64,000 bases of DNA from Streptomyces sp. CC0208 (GTDB taxonomy: Bacteria; Actinomycetota; Actinomycetes; Streptomycetales; Streptomycetaceae), in assembly GCF_003443735.1 (NCBI RefSeq), contig NZ_CP031969.1:930001-994000 (forward strand), in the 5' to 3' direction. The notes under the pieces are model-generated. The model was given only the letters and a program-made list of their open reading frames with translations. It did not search any database and was not told the origin of the DNA. The position numbers were made by a program, and so were the translations under genes. This document shows, piece after piece, positions 47,428 through 58,079 of this stretch (the stretch's first letter is position 1; every line of letters starts with the position of its first letter).

Positions 47428-47518
47428 CACGTCCCTCCCTGAGCGATCACGGTCCGACAGCCTGCCGTCGTCGTCCGCGCCGCGTCAAGCCGCCCCCACC
47501 AGCGGTTACTTGACCGCG

Positions 47519-47541
47519 TTGACTGGCTGATCACCAGTCAA
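47519..47541. promoter_or_regulatory. 23-bp inverted repeat upstream of glpK
   Basis: Perfect 8-bp arms TTGACTGG and CCAGTCAA enclose 7 bp (CTGATCA) and lie 92 bp upstream of the glpK start codon. The centre contains TGATCA. The size and symmetry suit an operator for a GntR-, IclR- or Crp-type dimer. No regulator gene is adjacent. Confidence 0.55.
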
Positions 47542-47605
47542 CTCCCCTTTTCTGAAAAGCAGTTCTGAATGATCGGAAGGTGGTGTGCGGTCGAATGCCC
47601 GCCCC

Positions 47606-47611
47606 TATAGT
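47606..47611 (+). promoter_or_regulatory. Candidate -10 element of the 329-aa protein gene
   Basis: TATAGT lies about 100 bp upstream of the ATG at 47713, in otherwise GC-rich DNA. No good -35 box is found at 17 bp, so the promoter assignment is tentative. Confidence 0.3.
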
Positions 47612-47712
47612 GACCGCCGACCAACGCGATCTCCTCAACCGCCGCCCCGAGGAGGGCTGTTGTTACTCCACCCTGCCGTTCTGCCCGGTCCCGTGTCCGT
47701 GGCGGGCAGGTG

Positions 47713-48702
47713 ATGGCCAGAGAAGGAGCACGCCCCGTATACGATCCCGCCGGCCACGACCCGGAGCTGCGCGCGGCCGTCCAGGAGGTCCGCGCCGGGC
47801 GCTGGATGTCGATGCGCACCCTGCTGGAGCGGACCACCGCCTGGTGGCAGTGGACCCAGCGCACCCAGGTGCTGGCCGCGGCGGCCGCGGGGACCGACGT
47901 CGTGCGGACCTGGCTCACCGAGGAGCCCGGCAGCGTGCCGGCCACGGTGATGCGGGCCCGGGTCGCCGTGGAGCGCGCGCTGCGGGCCCGGCGCGAGCGG
48001 CACCGCCGTACGCACGAACTGTGGATCGAGGCCTGGGACGTCAGCCGGACCGCCGCCCGGGTCGCGGCCCACGACCCGGTGCCCTGGGTGTGCCTGCTGG
48101 CCCTGGCGCAGCTGGACCACCGGCGGCTGTGGGAGGAGCACCGGGCGAAGCCGCCGGCGCCGATGCTGCCGCCGGGGCCCTGGGGGCTGCTGGCCGAGGC
48201 CGGCAGACGGGACCCGTACAACCGCGAGGCCCACCACCGCATGCTCCAGTTCCTGTACGCGCAGGCGTCGTCGGAGCGGCTGGCGGAGGCGGTCGGCTTC
48301 GCGCACTGGGCCGCCGGGTCCGCCCCGCCGGGGTCCGCACTGCACGTCCTGCCGCTGTACGTACGGGTGGAGCGCTACCGGCGCGGCGCCGGGCCCGGTT
48401 CCGCGCTCGACCTGCACTGGGTGGCCGAGGACGCCATCCGGGAGGCGGACCGGGCGCACGACGCCTGGTTCGCGCGGGCCCCCGCCGAGGAGCGCACCCC
48501 GCTCGACCTCAACCATCTCGCCCACGCCCTGTGGGGCGCCCTGCGGTTCGAGGGGGCGACCGAGGTGTTCGACGCGCTCGGCCCGTACTACACGCCCCTG
48601 CCGTGGTCCTACCGTGCCGACGCCGGTGGTGAGCGGGGCCAGGGTGCACAGGTCTTCCTCCAGGCGCGGGCGCGCAGCCGGTCCGCGACGCACGGCCCCT
48701 GA
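47713..48702 (+). CDS. Helical repeat-like hypothetical protein, 329 aa
   Basis: This cytosolic protein of 329 aa is made of helical segments with many Trp and Arg, such as ELWIEAWDVSRTAARVAAHDPVPWVCLLALAQLDH. The pattern suggests TPR-like alpha-alpha repeats. It is similar in tone to streptomycete proteins of unknown function. I recognise no catalytic motif. The ATG at 47713 has a GGCAGG upstream that is close. A GTG one codon earlier is also possible. It lies 39 bp upstream of the amino-acid permease gene in the same direction. Confidence 0.75.
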   Translation: MAREGARPVYDPAGHDPELRAAVQEVRAGRWMSMRTLLERTTAWWQWTQRTQVLAAAAAGTDVVRTWLTEEPGSVPATVMRARVAVERALRARRERHRRTHELWIEAWDVSRTAARVAAHDPVPWVCLLALAQLDHRRLWEEHRAKPPAPMLPPGPWGLLAEAGRRDPYNREAHHRMLQFLYAQASSERLAEAVGFAHWAAGSAPPGSALHVLPLYVRVERYRRGAGPGSALDLHWVAEDAIREADRAHDAWFARAPAEERTPLDLNHLAHALWGALRFEGATEVFDALGPYYTPLPWSYRADAGGERGQGAQVFLQARARSRSATHGP

Positions 48703-48741
48703 CTCCCGTACCACTCCCGTCACTTCATCGGAGGTCTCCGT

Positions 48742-50265
48742 ATGTCGTCCGCACCATCGGTCTCCCCGGAAGTCCCGCAGCCCGACGAGGAGCAGCGACT
48801 GCGCGAACTCGGCTACCGGCCCGTCCTCGCCCGGCGCATGGGCGGCTTCGGCAACTTCGCGATCAGCTTCTCGGTGATCTCGATCCTGTCCGGCTGCATG
48901 ACCCTGTACGGCTTCGGCATGGGCGCGGGCGGCCCCGCGGTGATGCTGTGGGGCTGGGCGGGCGTCGGCCTGTTCGTGCTGTGCGTGGGACTCGCGCTGG
49001 CCGAGGTCACCAGCGCGTATCCGACGTCCGGCGCCCTGTACTACATGGCGGACCGGCTCGGCGGGCGCCGTTGGGGCTGGTACACGGGCTGGCTGAACCT
49101 GCTCGGGCTGCTCGGCGCGATCGCCGGCATCGACTACGGCGCCGCCCTGTTCGCGGGCGCGTTCGCCAACCTTCAGTGGGGCTTCGAGCCGACCCCCGGC
49201 AAGACCATGCTGATCTTCGTGGGCATCCTGTTGCTGCACGCCGTGCTGAACCTGTTCGGCGTCCGGCTGGTCTCCGTGCTCAACTCGATCAGCGTGTGGT
49301 GGCACCTGGCCGGTGTGGGGGTGATCGTCGGCGCCCTGTGGACCGTCCCGGACAGCCACCGGTCCCCGTCCTTCGTGTTCACGGAGTTCGTCAACGACAC
49401 CGGCTGGCACAACCCGGTCTACGTGGCGGCGATCGGCCTGCTGCTCGCGCAGTACACCTTCTCCGGCTACGACGCCTCCGCCCACCTGTCCGAGGAGACC
49501 TCCAACGCCTCGGTGTCGGCGGCCAGGGGCATCGTGCGGGCGATCTGGGTGTCGTGGATCGCCGGGTTCGTGCTGCTCGCGGGGCTCACCTTCGCGATCC
49601 AGGACTACGACGCCACGCGGGCCAGCGCGACCGGGGTGCCGCCGGCCCAGATCCTGCTGGACGGTCTCGGCACGGACGGCGCGAGCGCGCTGCTCGTCGT
49701 GGTGATCGTGGCCCAGCTGTTCTGCGGCAACGCCGAGGTGGCCGCGGCGAGCCGGATGGTGTTCGCGTTCAGCCGGGACAAGGCCCTGCCGGGGTCCGCG
49801 CTCTGGCGGAAGGTCAGCGCCCGCACCCAGACGCCGGTCGCCGCCGTGTGGCTGTCGGTGGTAGTCGCCGGTGTGCTCGCCCTGCCGTCGCTGTACTCGG
49901 CCACCGCGTACGGCGCGGTGACCGCGATCAACGTCATCGGCATCACACCCGCGTACGCCATTCCCGTGTTCCTGCGGCTGCGCGCGGGGAGTCGTTTTCA
50001 GCCGGGTCCGTGGAGCCTGGGCCGGTGGAGCAGGCCCATCGGATGGACGGCCGTGGTGTGGGTGGCTTGTGTGACGGTGCTGTTCTGCCTGCCGCAGTCC
50101 TCGCCGGTGACGGTGGACACGATGAACTACGCCTCCGTGGCCCTGGCCGTCGTCCTGCTTCTCGCCACGGTGTGGTGGTTCGTGGCCCGGCGTTCGTACG
50201 GAACGCCCACGACGGCCGCGTACTCGGACCGGGAGCAGGCCGAACTCGCCGAGGGGATCGTCTGA
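48742..50265 (+). CDS. APC-family amino acid permease
   Basis: This 507-aa transporter has about 12 membrane helices. The N-terminal phrase [23 protein letters not shown] and the helix-3 [21 protein letters not shown] place it in the GABA/amino acid-choline permease subgroup (BAT1-like). [14 protein letters not shown] in helix 6 and [10 protein letters not shown] are also typical. The ATG at 48742 has GGAGG 7 bases upstream. The substrate is probably GABA or another amino acid, by family. The C-terminal tail (about 25 residues) is cytosolic. Confidence 0.92.
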   Translation: MSSAPSVSPEVPQPDEEQRLRELGYRPVLARRMGGFGNFAISFSVISILSGCMTLYGFGMGAGGPAVMLWGWAGVGLFVLCVGLALAEVTSAYPTSGALYYMADRLGGRRWGWYTGWLNLLGLLGAIAGIDYGAALFAGAFANLQWGFEPTPGKTMLIFVGILLLHAVLNLFGVRLVSVLNSISVWWHLAGVGVIVGALWTVPDSHRSPSFVFTEFVNDTGWHNPVYVAAIGLLLAQYTFSGYDASAHLSEETSNASVSAARGIVRAIWVSWIAGFVLLAGLTFAIQDYDATRASATGVPPAQILLDGLGTDGASALLVVVIVAQLFCGNAEVAAASRMVFAFSRDKALPGSALWRKVSARTQTPVAAVWLSVVVAGVLALPSLYSATAYGAVTAINVIGITPAYAIPVFLRLRAGSRFQPGPWSLGRWSRPIGWTAVVWVACVTVLFCLPQSSPVTVDTMNYASVALAVVLLLATVWWFVARRSYGTPTTAAYSDREQAELAEGIV

Positions 50266-50399
50266 AACCCGGCGATCCGGCGCCCTGCCCGGTACGAACT
50301 CCCGTGTCGGATACGGCAGGATGAGCGGTCGCGTCGGCCACGGAACCTTCACACGGCCGACGCGATCGCACTTCCCGCAATATTCGAACAGGTGGCAAC

Positions 50400-51512
50400 G
50401 TGACGGCATTTCAACGGGATCTCACCATGGACGACATGCTCGGCGCCGGCATCGCCGTGGTCGCCGGTCTGGTGGCGGCCTTCCTGCTGCGCATGCTGCT
50501 CAAGTGGCTGGGCAAGCACGCGGACCGCACCAAGTGGGGCGGCGACGACGTCCTCGTGGCCGCGCTGCGGACCGTGGTGCCCTCGGCGGCGATCGCGGGC
50601 GGCATCGCCGTCGCCGCGGCGGCGCTGCCGCTGACCAAGGGGGTTCAGCGCACGGTCAACCAGGTGCTGACCGTGCTGCTGATCTTCGTCGTCACGGTGG
50701 CGGCGGCCCGGCTGGTCGCGGGGCTGGTGCGGACGGTCACGACGTCCCGCTCCGGAGTCGCCGGGTCGGCCACGATCTTCGTCAACATCACCCGGGTGCT
50801 GGTCATGGCGATCGGCTTCCTGGTCGTGCTCCAGACCCTCGGCATCTCCATAGCGCCCATGCTCACCGCCCTCGGCGTCGGCGGTCTGGCGGTCGCGCTG
50901 GCCCTCCAGGACACCCTCGCCAACCTCTTCGCGGGCATCCACATCCTCGCCTCCAAGACGGTCCAGCCCGGTGACTACATCCGGCTGGCCAGCGGCGAGG
51001 AGGGCTACGTCGAGGACATCAACTGGCGTCAGACGACGGTCCGCGCGCTCTCCAACAACCTGATCGTCGTCCCCAACGGTGAGCTCGCCAAGACGAACAT
51101 GACCAACTTCATGCGTCCCGAGCAGCAGTTGACGATCCTGGTCCAGGTCGGGGTGGCGTACGACAGCGATCTGGACCATGTCGAGCGGGTGACCTGCGAG
51201 GTCGTCACCGACGTCATGACGCGGATCGAGGGCGCGGTCCCGGAGCACGAACCGCTGGTCCGCTTCCACACCTTCGGCGACTCGCGGATCGGCTTCACGG
51301 TCATCCTGGGCGTCGGCGAGTTCAGCGACCAGTTCCGCATCAAGCACGAGTTCATCAAGCAGCTGCACAAGCGCTACCGCGAGGAGGGCATCCGGATCCC
51401 GGCACCGACCCGGACCGTGGCCCTCCAGCAGGGCTCGGTGTCGATTCCGCACCAGCGCGGCGCGCAGACGGTGATCGAGCCGGGCGAGGTCTCCACCGCA
51501 CGGCCCGACTAG
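50400..51512 (+). CDS. MscS-type mechanosensitive channel
   Basis: This 370-aa protein has three to four N-terminal helices, with the pore-lining region TALGVGGLAVALALQDTLANLFAGIHI and the beta-domain start PGDYIRLASGEEGYVEDINWRQTTVRALSNNLIVVPNGELAKT. All of these are diagnostic for MscS. It would open as a heptamer to release solutes after osmotic downshift. The GTG at 50400 has AGGTGG upstream. An internal ATG (MDDMLGAG) is an alternative. The last codons belong to a 158-bp duplicated block that continues downstream. Confidence 0.92.
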   Translation: MTAFQRDLTMDDMLGAGIAVVAGLVAAFLLRMLLKWLGKHADRTKWGGDDVLVAALRTVVPSAAIAGGIAVAAAALPLTKGVQRTVNQVLTVLLIFVVTVAAARLVAGLVRTVTTSRSGVAGSATIFVNITRVLVMAIGFLVVLQTLGISIAPMLTALGVGGLAVALALQDTLANLFAGIHILASKTVQPGDYIRLASGEEGYVEDINWRQTTVRALSNNLIVVPNGELAKTNMTNFMRPEQQLTILVQVGVAYDSDLDHVERVTCEVVTDVMTRIEGAVPEHEPLVRFHTFGDSRIGFTVILGVGEFSDQFRIKHEFIKQLHKRYREEGIRIPAPTRTVALQQGSVSIPHQRGAQTVIEPGEVSTARPD

Positions 51513-51803
51513 ACCACGCCCTGCGTACCGGACCGGCGTGGCGAAACGGCACCCCCGGGCCCGGCTCGTGGCGCAGCAACGATCGGAGGCCCCCCGCACA
51601 ACCGGGGCCAGGCTCGCGACCGCAGTAGCGGGGAGCCGCCCGGGCTGACTCCGCCGCGCGGCCCGACCAGGTCACGCCCTGCGCACCGGACCGGACCGGC
51701 GTCACGGAACGGCGCACCCCGGGCCCGGCTCGTGCGCACAACCGGGACCGGGCTCGCGACCGCGACACCGCGAAGCCGTGGCTGCGGGAGCCGCCTGGGC
51801 TGA
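51492..51803. repeat. 158-bp imperfect tandem duplication at the mscS 3' end
   Basis: The block 51492-51649 recurs at 51650-51803. Matching phrases are CGGCCCGACTAGACCACGCCCTGCG / CGGCCCGACCAGGTCACGCCCTGCG in short parts, then GGGCCCGGCTCGTG and CAACCGGG(G/A)CC. The first copy includes the final codons and the stop of mscS. The second has CAG in place of the stop codon TAG. The region up to the peptidase gene has no gene. Confidence 0.75.
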
Positions 51804-51832
51804 TCGGGAGCGCCGGCCCCGTCGGGGTTCGG

Positions 51833-53365
51833 CTACAGGGTGGCCGAGTTGTCGTGCGGGGCGCTCGGCCGGTTCTGCGGCTGGCGAAGGGCCGAACTGA
51901 CCGGCGTCACCGTCCAGTCCGGGTGACCGGGCATCCTCGGGGTCTTCGTGCCGTAGAGCCAGTCCCGCAGGAAGCCCGACTGGTCGGTGCCGGAGACCTC
52001 CGAGGCGACGGCGATGTAGTCCTCCGTGGACGCCGAGGCGTTGCGGAAGCGCTCCAGGAACGTGGACTCGATCGCGGCGAAGACGCCCTCGCCTACCTGC
52101 TGGCGCAGCGCGTACAGGACGAGGACGCCGCCGAGGTAGCGCTGGCTGTCGAAGAGGTTGGCCTCGTTCGGGGCGGCGACCGGGCCCGAGGTCCTGCGCC
52201 ACTGGTCGCCGCGCGCGTACGTGTCCTTCATACGGGCTTCCATGGTGGTGAGGCCGAGGGAGTCGGTCCAACCGCGCTCGTAGCGGTACAGCAGCCCGTA
52301 GAAGTCGGCGTGGCCCTCGTTGAGCCACAGATCGGACCAGGTCGCCGGGCTCACGCTGTTGCCGAAGTAGGAGTGGACCAGCTCGTGCATCATGTGCGAG
52401 CCGATGCTCTTCTCTGCCTGGAGCAGGAAGTTCGGCTTGTACAGGGTGAGGGTCTGGGTCTCCAGGCCCGTGAAGTCGAAGGCGTTCGAGGCGTCGTTGT
52501 TGCAGGGCAGCAGGCCGTACGTCTCGAAGGGGAAGGCGCCGAGCCGCTGCTCGATCCAGCTCACCAGGTTCGGGGTGAGGGCGAGGGCGGGCTCCAGGGC
52601 GGTGGCCCGCGCGGTCGGCACGACGTCCCGGAGCGGGAGTCCGTGCGGGCCCTGCCGGTCCTTGATCACGTAGTCGCCGACCGTGATCTGCACGAGCTCC
52701 GTGGCGATCGGCTCCCGGGACCGGTAGCAGTACGCGGTCCGGCCGTCGCCGAGGTCCTCGGTGCTCACCAGCCGGCCGCTCGCGACGCCCTTGAGGCCCG
52801 CCGGGACCGTGATGCGGAACGTGAAGTCGGCCTTGTCCGAGGGGTGGTCGTTGCACGGGAAGACGGTGTGCGCCGCGTTGGGCTGGGGGCAGAGCGCGAA
52901 GCCGTCCGGGGTGGGCACCCAGGCGGTGGGGGCGAGGGCGGCGCGCGGGTCCGCCGTGTACGTCACGGTCACGGTCGCCGTGGTCCGCGCGGGCAGGGAG
53001 GCGGCGGGGGTGATCCGCAGCTTCTGGCCGACCTGCTCCCGGGTGGCCGGGACGCCGTCGAGCAGCACCTCGTGCACGTCGAGGCCCAGCGCGTCCAGGG
53101 AGAGACGGCTCAGCTCCTGGGTGGTGGTGAGCGTCAGGGTCGCCGTCGCGTCGACCAGCCGGGTCGTGCCGTCGTACGCGAGGTCGAGGTCGTACGAGGA
53201 GACGCGGTAGCCGTCGTTGCCGAGGCCCGGGAAGACGGGATCCCCGAGGGTCTCCGGGCCAGGGGTGCCGGTCTCCGGGTCCGCGTGTGCCGGGCCGGCC
53301 ACGGACAGGGCCGCCACGGTGCCGAGCAGAGCTGCCGGTGCCGTCACTCTGGTGCGATATCTCAT
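51833..53365 (-). CDS. Secreted M1-family metallopeptidase
   Basis: This exported aminopeptidase-like zinc peptidase has 510 aa. The signal peptide (MRYRTRVTAPAALLGTVAA...AHA) ends around residue 28. An N-terminal beta-sandwich precedes the catalytic domain with the zinc motif HELVHSYFGN and the third ligand Glu 18 residues after the second His, in NEGHADF. The usual substrate-binding GAMEN segment is not obvious. In its place the protein has a distinctive NNDASNAFDFTGLETQTL. The ATG at 53365 has GAGGGAAAG 6 bases upstream. It is divergent from icd. It probably trims peptides outside the cell. Confidence 0.9.
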   Translation of the reverse strand: MRYRTRVTAPAALLGTVAALSVAGPAHADPETGTPGPETLGDPVFPGLGNDGYRVSSYDLDLAYDGTTRLVDATATLTLTTTQELSRLSLDALGLDVHEVLLDGVPATREQVGQKLRITPAASLPARTTATVTVTYTADPRAALAPTAWVPTPDGFALCPQPNAAHTVFPCNDHPSDKADFTFRITVPAGLKGVASGRLVSTEDLGDGRTAYCYRSREPIATELVQITVGDYVIKDRQGPHGLPLRDVVPTARATALEPALALTPNLVSWIEQRLGAFPFETYGLLPCNNDASNAFDFTGLETQTLTLYKPNFLLQAEKSIGSHMMHELVHSYFGNSVSPATWSDLWLNEGHADFYGLLYRYERGWTDSLGLTTMEARMKDTYARGDQWRRTSGPVAAPNEANLFDSQRYLGGVLVLYALRQQVGEGVFAAIESTFLERFRNASASTEDYIAVASEVSGTDQSGFLRDWLYGTKTPRMPGHPDWTVTPVSSALRQPQNRPSAPHDNSATL

Positions 53366-53415
53366 GGTCTGCTTTCCCTCGGGCGGCCGGTCGGTCGGGT
53401 CCGGCCGTCGGATGA

Positions 53416-55791
<2,376 letters not shown>

Positions 55792-55811
55792 CGCAGGCTC
55801 GCTTCGTCATC

Positions 55812-55844
55812 CCGCCCCGGTCGGCTTCTGCCCGGCCGGGGCGG
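55812..55844. terminator. Terminator of icd
   Basis: Arms CCGCCCCGG and CCGGGGCGG, 9 bp and perfect, enclose a 15-nt loop. The hairpin starts 21 bp after the icd stop codon. Confidence 0.65.
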
Positions 55845-55980
55845 TGTCGTGTCCGGAGGGTGTCCGGGCCTCCTGAGGCCGCCGGGGCCGGGACGGCTCA
55901 CCGGGAGCTCACCTGCCGGTTGCTGATGTTCATGCTGAGATGGTGCACCACGCCACTGACAACGCCCCGGGAGCAGCCGT

Positions 55981-56757
55981 ATGTCCTCGTTCGACCTCGT
56001 GCCCGGCGCCGGGGAATCACCCGTGATCCTCCATGTGCCGCACTCCTCCCGGGAGATACCGGACGACGTACGAGCCGGGATCGTGCTGGACGACTCCGCG
56101 CTGGAGCGGGAGCTCGATCACATCGTGGACGCGCACACCGCGGAGCTCGCCGAGGAGGCGGCCCGGCTGGCCCGAATGGCACCGTGGCGGTTCGTGAACC
56201 GGCTCTCGCGGCTGGTCGTCGATCCCGAGCGGTTCCCGGACGAGCGGGAGGAGATGCTCGCCGTCGGGATGGGGGCCGTCTACACGAAGACCACGGGGCG
56301 GGAGGAGCTGCGGCCCGCGGACACCGACCCCGAGCCGCTGATCACACGCTACTTCCGGCCGTACGCCCGGGCGATGACCGACGCCGTGGCCGAGCGGCTG
56401 GCCGTCGCCGGGCGGGCCGTCGTCATCGACGTGCACTCCTATCCGAGCGCGCCGCTGCCCTACGAGTTGCACGGCGCGGGGCCGCGGCCGCCGGTCTGTC
56501 TCGGTACCGATTCCTTCCACACGCCACCCGAACTGCTCGCCGCGGCGCGGGAGGCGTTCGGGGAGGTCGGGCTGGACAGTCCGTTCCGTGGGACGTACGT
56601 GCCGCTGGAGTTCTACGGCCGCGATCCCCGCGTGAGCGCCCTGATGGTGGAGATCCGGCGGGACACGTACATGACGGAACCGGGCGGCCCCGCCGGGCCG
56701 GGGCTCCACAAGCTCGCGCAGGCACTCGCCGCTCTCGTGGACGCCCTGGCCGGGTAG
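55981..56757 (+). CDS. N-formylglutamate amidohydrolase-like protein
   Basis: This 258-aa cytosolic protein has the FGase fold signatures. VILHVPHSSREIP lies near the start, RFVNRLSRLVVDPERFPDER follows, and DVHSYPS and GTDSFHTP mark the metal site. It is similar to HutG-type and predicted N-formylglutamate deformylases. The ATG at 55981 has GGGAG about 6 bases upstream. No hut gene is near, so a role outside histidine degradation is possible. It stands alone after the icd terminator. Confidence 0.85.
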   Translation: MSSFDLVPGAGESPVILHVPHSSREIPDDVRAGIVLDDSALERELDHIVDAHTAELAEEAARLARMAPWRFVNRLSRLVVDPERFPDEREEMLAVGMGAVYTKTTGREELRPADTDPEPLITRYFRPYARAMTDAVAERLAVAGRAVVIDVHSYPSAPLPYELHGAGPRPPVCLGTDSFHTPPELLAAAREAFGEVGLDSPFRGTYVPLEFYGRDPRVSALMVEIRRDTYMTEPGGPAGPGLHKLAQALAALVDALAG

Positions 56758-56944
56758 ACCACCACCCCGGCGGAGCAGGCCCCTCCCCCGGTGCGGGCGT
56801 GGCCCCCCTCGACCGGGCCGGGGCCGGACGCTCGACCGGCTACCGGGGCGGCGCCTCGCGGTTCCGTCCGGCGAGTCCGTCCGGCACCGGAAGCAGATGA
56901 TCCGCGGGCCCCCAACCCCCGCCGTCACGCGGTGACCGCGCGGT

Positions 56945-57448
56945 TCAGACCGTCAGCCAGTCGGTGACGATCACTTCGTCGCCGGTCCGCAGCCGTAGCG
57001 CGAAGGGGCCGGAGGGGGAGGTCTCGTACGTGAAGCGGCCCATGTCGTCGGTGGTGAGCGGTGAGCCCGCCTGCGGACCGCTGAGCACCTCGATGCGGGC
57101 CGACTGGGGCGGCAGCACCTGTCCCATGAGGCCCTGCGGGGTGAGTTCGACGTCGACCGTCACCTCGCCCGCGTGGAAGGTCAGCATCCGCGGCGCTCCC
57201 GTAGCTCCCCTCACCGGCAGGGCGTCCACCACCGAGTCGAAGGTGAGTTCGGCGATCCGGCTGTCCAGGTCGTGCAGCGCGAACGCCTCCACGGCGTTCT
57301 GCCGCAGGGCGGCCGGTACGGGGTCCAGGATGGCCGTCGCCTGCCGGAGCTCCTCCTCCAGCAGTTCGAGGGCGAACTCCTCGTCCGGCAGCGCCTCTTC
57401 GTCGACGCCGAGGACGTCGTCGCCGAGGTCGTCGTTCATGTCGCTCAT
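56945..57448 (-). CDS. Acidic 167-aa protein, candidate sigma-factor regulator
   Basis: This is the third gene of the S8 protease-sigma factor operon. Its ATG overlaps the sigma stop codon (ATGA), so the two are translationally coupled. Residues 1-35 are strongly acidic. A helical segment (LLEEELRQATAILDPVPAALRQNAVEAFALHDLDSRIAELTFDS) precedes a beta-rich C-terminal domain (about 80-167; DVELTPQGLMGQVLPP, FALRLRTGDEVIVTDW). There is no membrane segment. The helical phrase DPVPAALRQNAVEAF is of a kind seen beside actinobacterial ECF sigma genes. Coupling and position suggest that it binds the sigma factor as an anti-sigma or adaptor, but I cannot name a family. Confidence 0.8.
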   Translation of the reverse strand: MSDMNDDLGDDVLGVDEEALPDEEFALELLEEELRQATAILDPVPAALRQNAVEAFALHDLDSRIAELTFDSVVDALPVRGATGAPRMLTFHAGEVTVDVELTPQGLMGQVLPPQSARIEVLSGPQAGSPLTTDDMGRFTYETSPSGPFALRLRTGDEVIVTDWLTV

Positions 57449-58020
57449 ACCGCCCCCCGGGCTTCGAGCCGCGCCCGCAGCCGCCTCAGGCAGCGCTGGC
57501 GCAGTGGTCCGATACTGCCCACCGCGATGCCCAGGGCGGCGGACACCTCCTGGTAGCCGGGCCTCGGCGAGGCCATCAGGACGCGGAGCAACTGCCGGCA
57601 GCGCTCACCGAGTTCCTCGAACTCCTGCCACAGGTACCGCACCCGCTCGCTCTGGGCGGCGGCCTCCTCGGAGTCGATGAACGACTGCTCGGGTGTACGG
57701 TCCTCGCTGATCCGGTCCAGGAGTTGCGGATCGTCAGTGACGGTCAGCCGCCTCAAGCTCTTGAGCACCTTCAGGCACTCGTGGCGTGCGGTGCTCGCCA
57801 GCCAGGACTTGGCCTTGTCGGGTTCACGGATGCGTCCGAGGTGCTGGGCGAAGCGGAACCACACGGTCTGGTACACCTCGTGCGCGTCGGCGTCGGAGAG
57901 CCGGTGCGCGCGCACCACGGCCCAGACCAGTGGGCTCAGCCCTTCCACGAGCGCCTTCCAGGCCGCCGCGTCACCGTCGACGGCGGACTGGACCAGCACG
58001 CCGACATCTGCTCGGTCCAC
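57445..58020 (-). CDS. ECF-like RNA polymerase sigma factor
   Basis: This 191-aa protein has sigma-70 region 2 (AWKALVEGLSPLVWAVVRAHRLSDADAHEVYQTVWFRFAQHLGRI, then SWLASTARHECLKVLK) and region 4 with a helix-turn-helix (YQEVSAALGIAVGSIGPLRQRCLRRLR). It would direct RNA polymerase to stress-specific promoters. I use the GTG at 58020 with GAGGGGTGGG upstream, which places region 2 about 10 residues in. An ATG at 58083 would overlap the S8 protease stop codon (ATGA) and add 21 residues. Either way it sits between the protease and the 167-aa gene in one operon. Confidence 0.9.
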   Translation of the reverse strand: MDRADVGVLVQSAVDGDAAAWKALVEGLSPLVWAVVRAHRLSDADAHEVYQTVWFRFAQHLGRIREPDKAKSWLASTARHECLKVLKSLRRLTVTDDPQLLDRISEDRTPEQSFIDSEEAAAQSERVRYLWQEFEELGERCRQLLRVLMASPRPGYQEVSAALGIAVGSIGPLRQRCLRRLRARLEARGAV

Positions 58021-58079
58021 GGTCCCACCCCTCGTGTACGGCAAGTCATCGTACGCCGTGGAAGGGACCGTTCCGGCCG

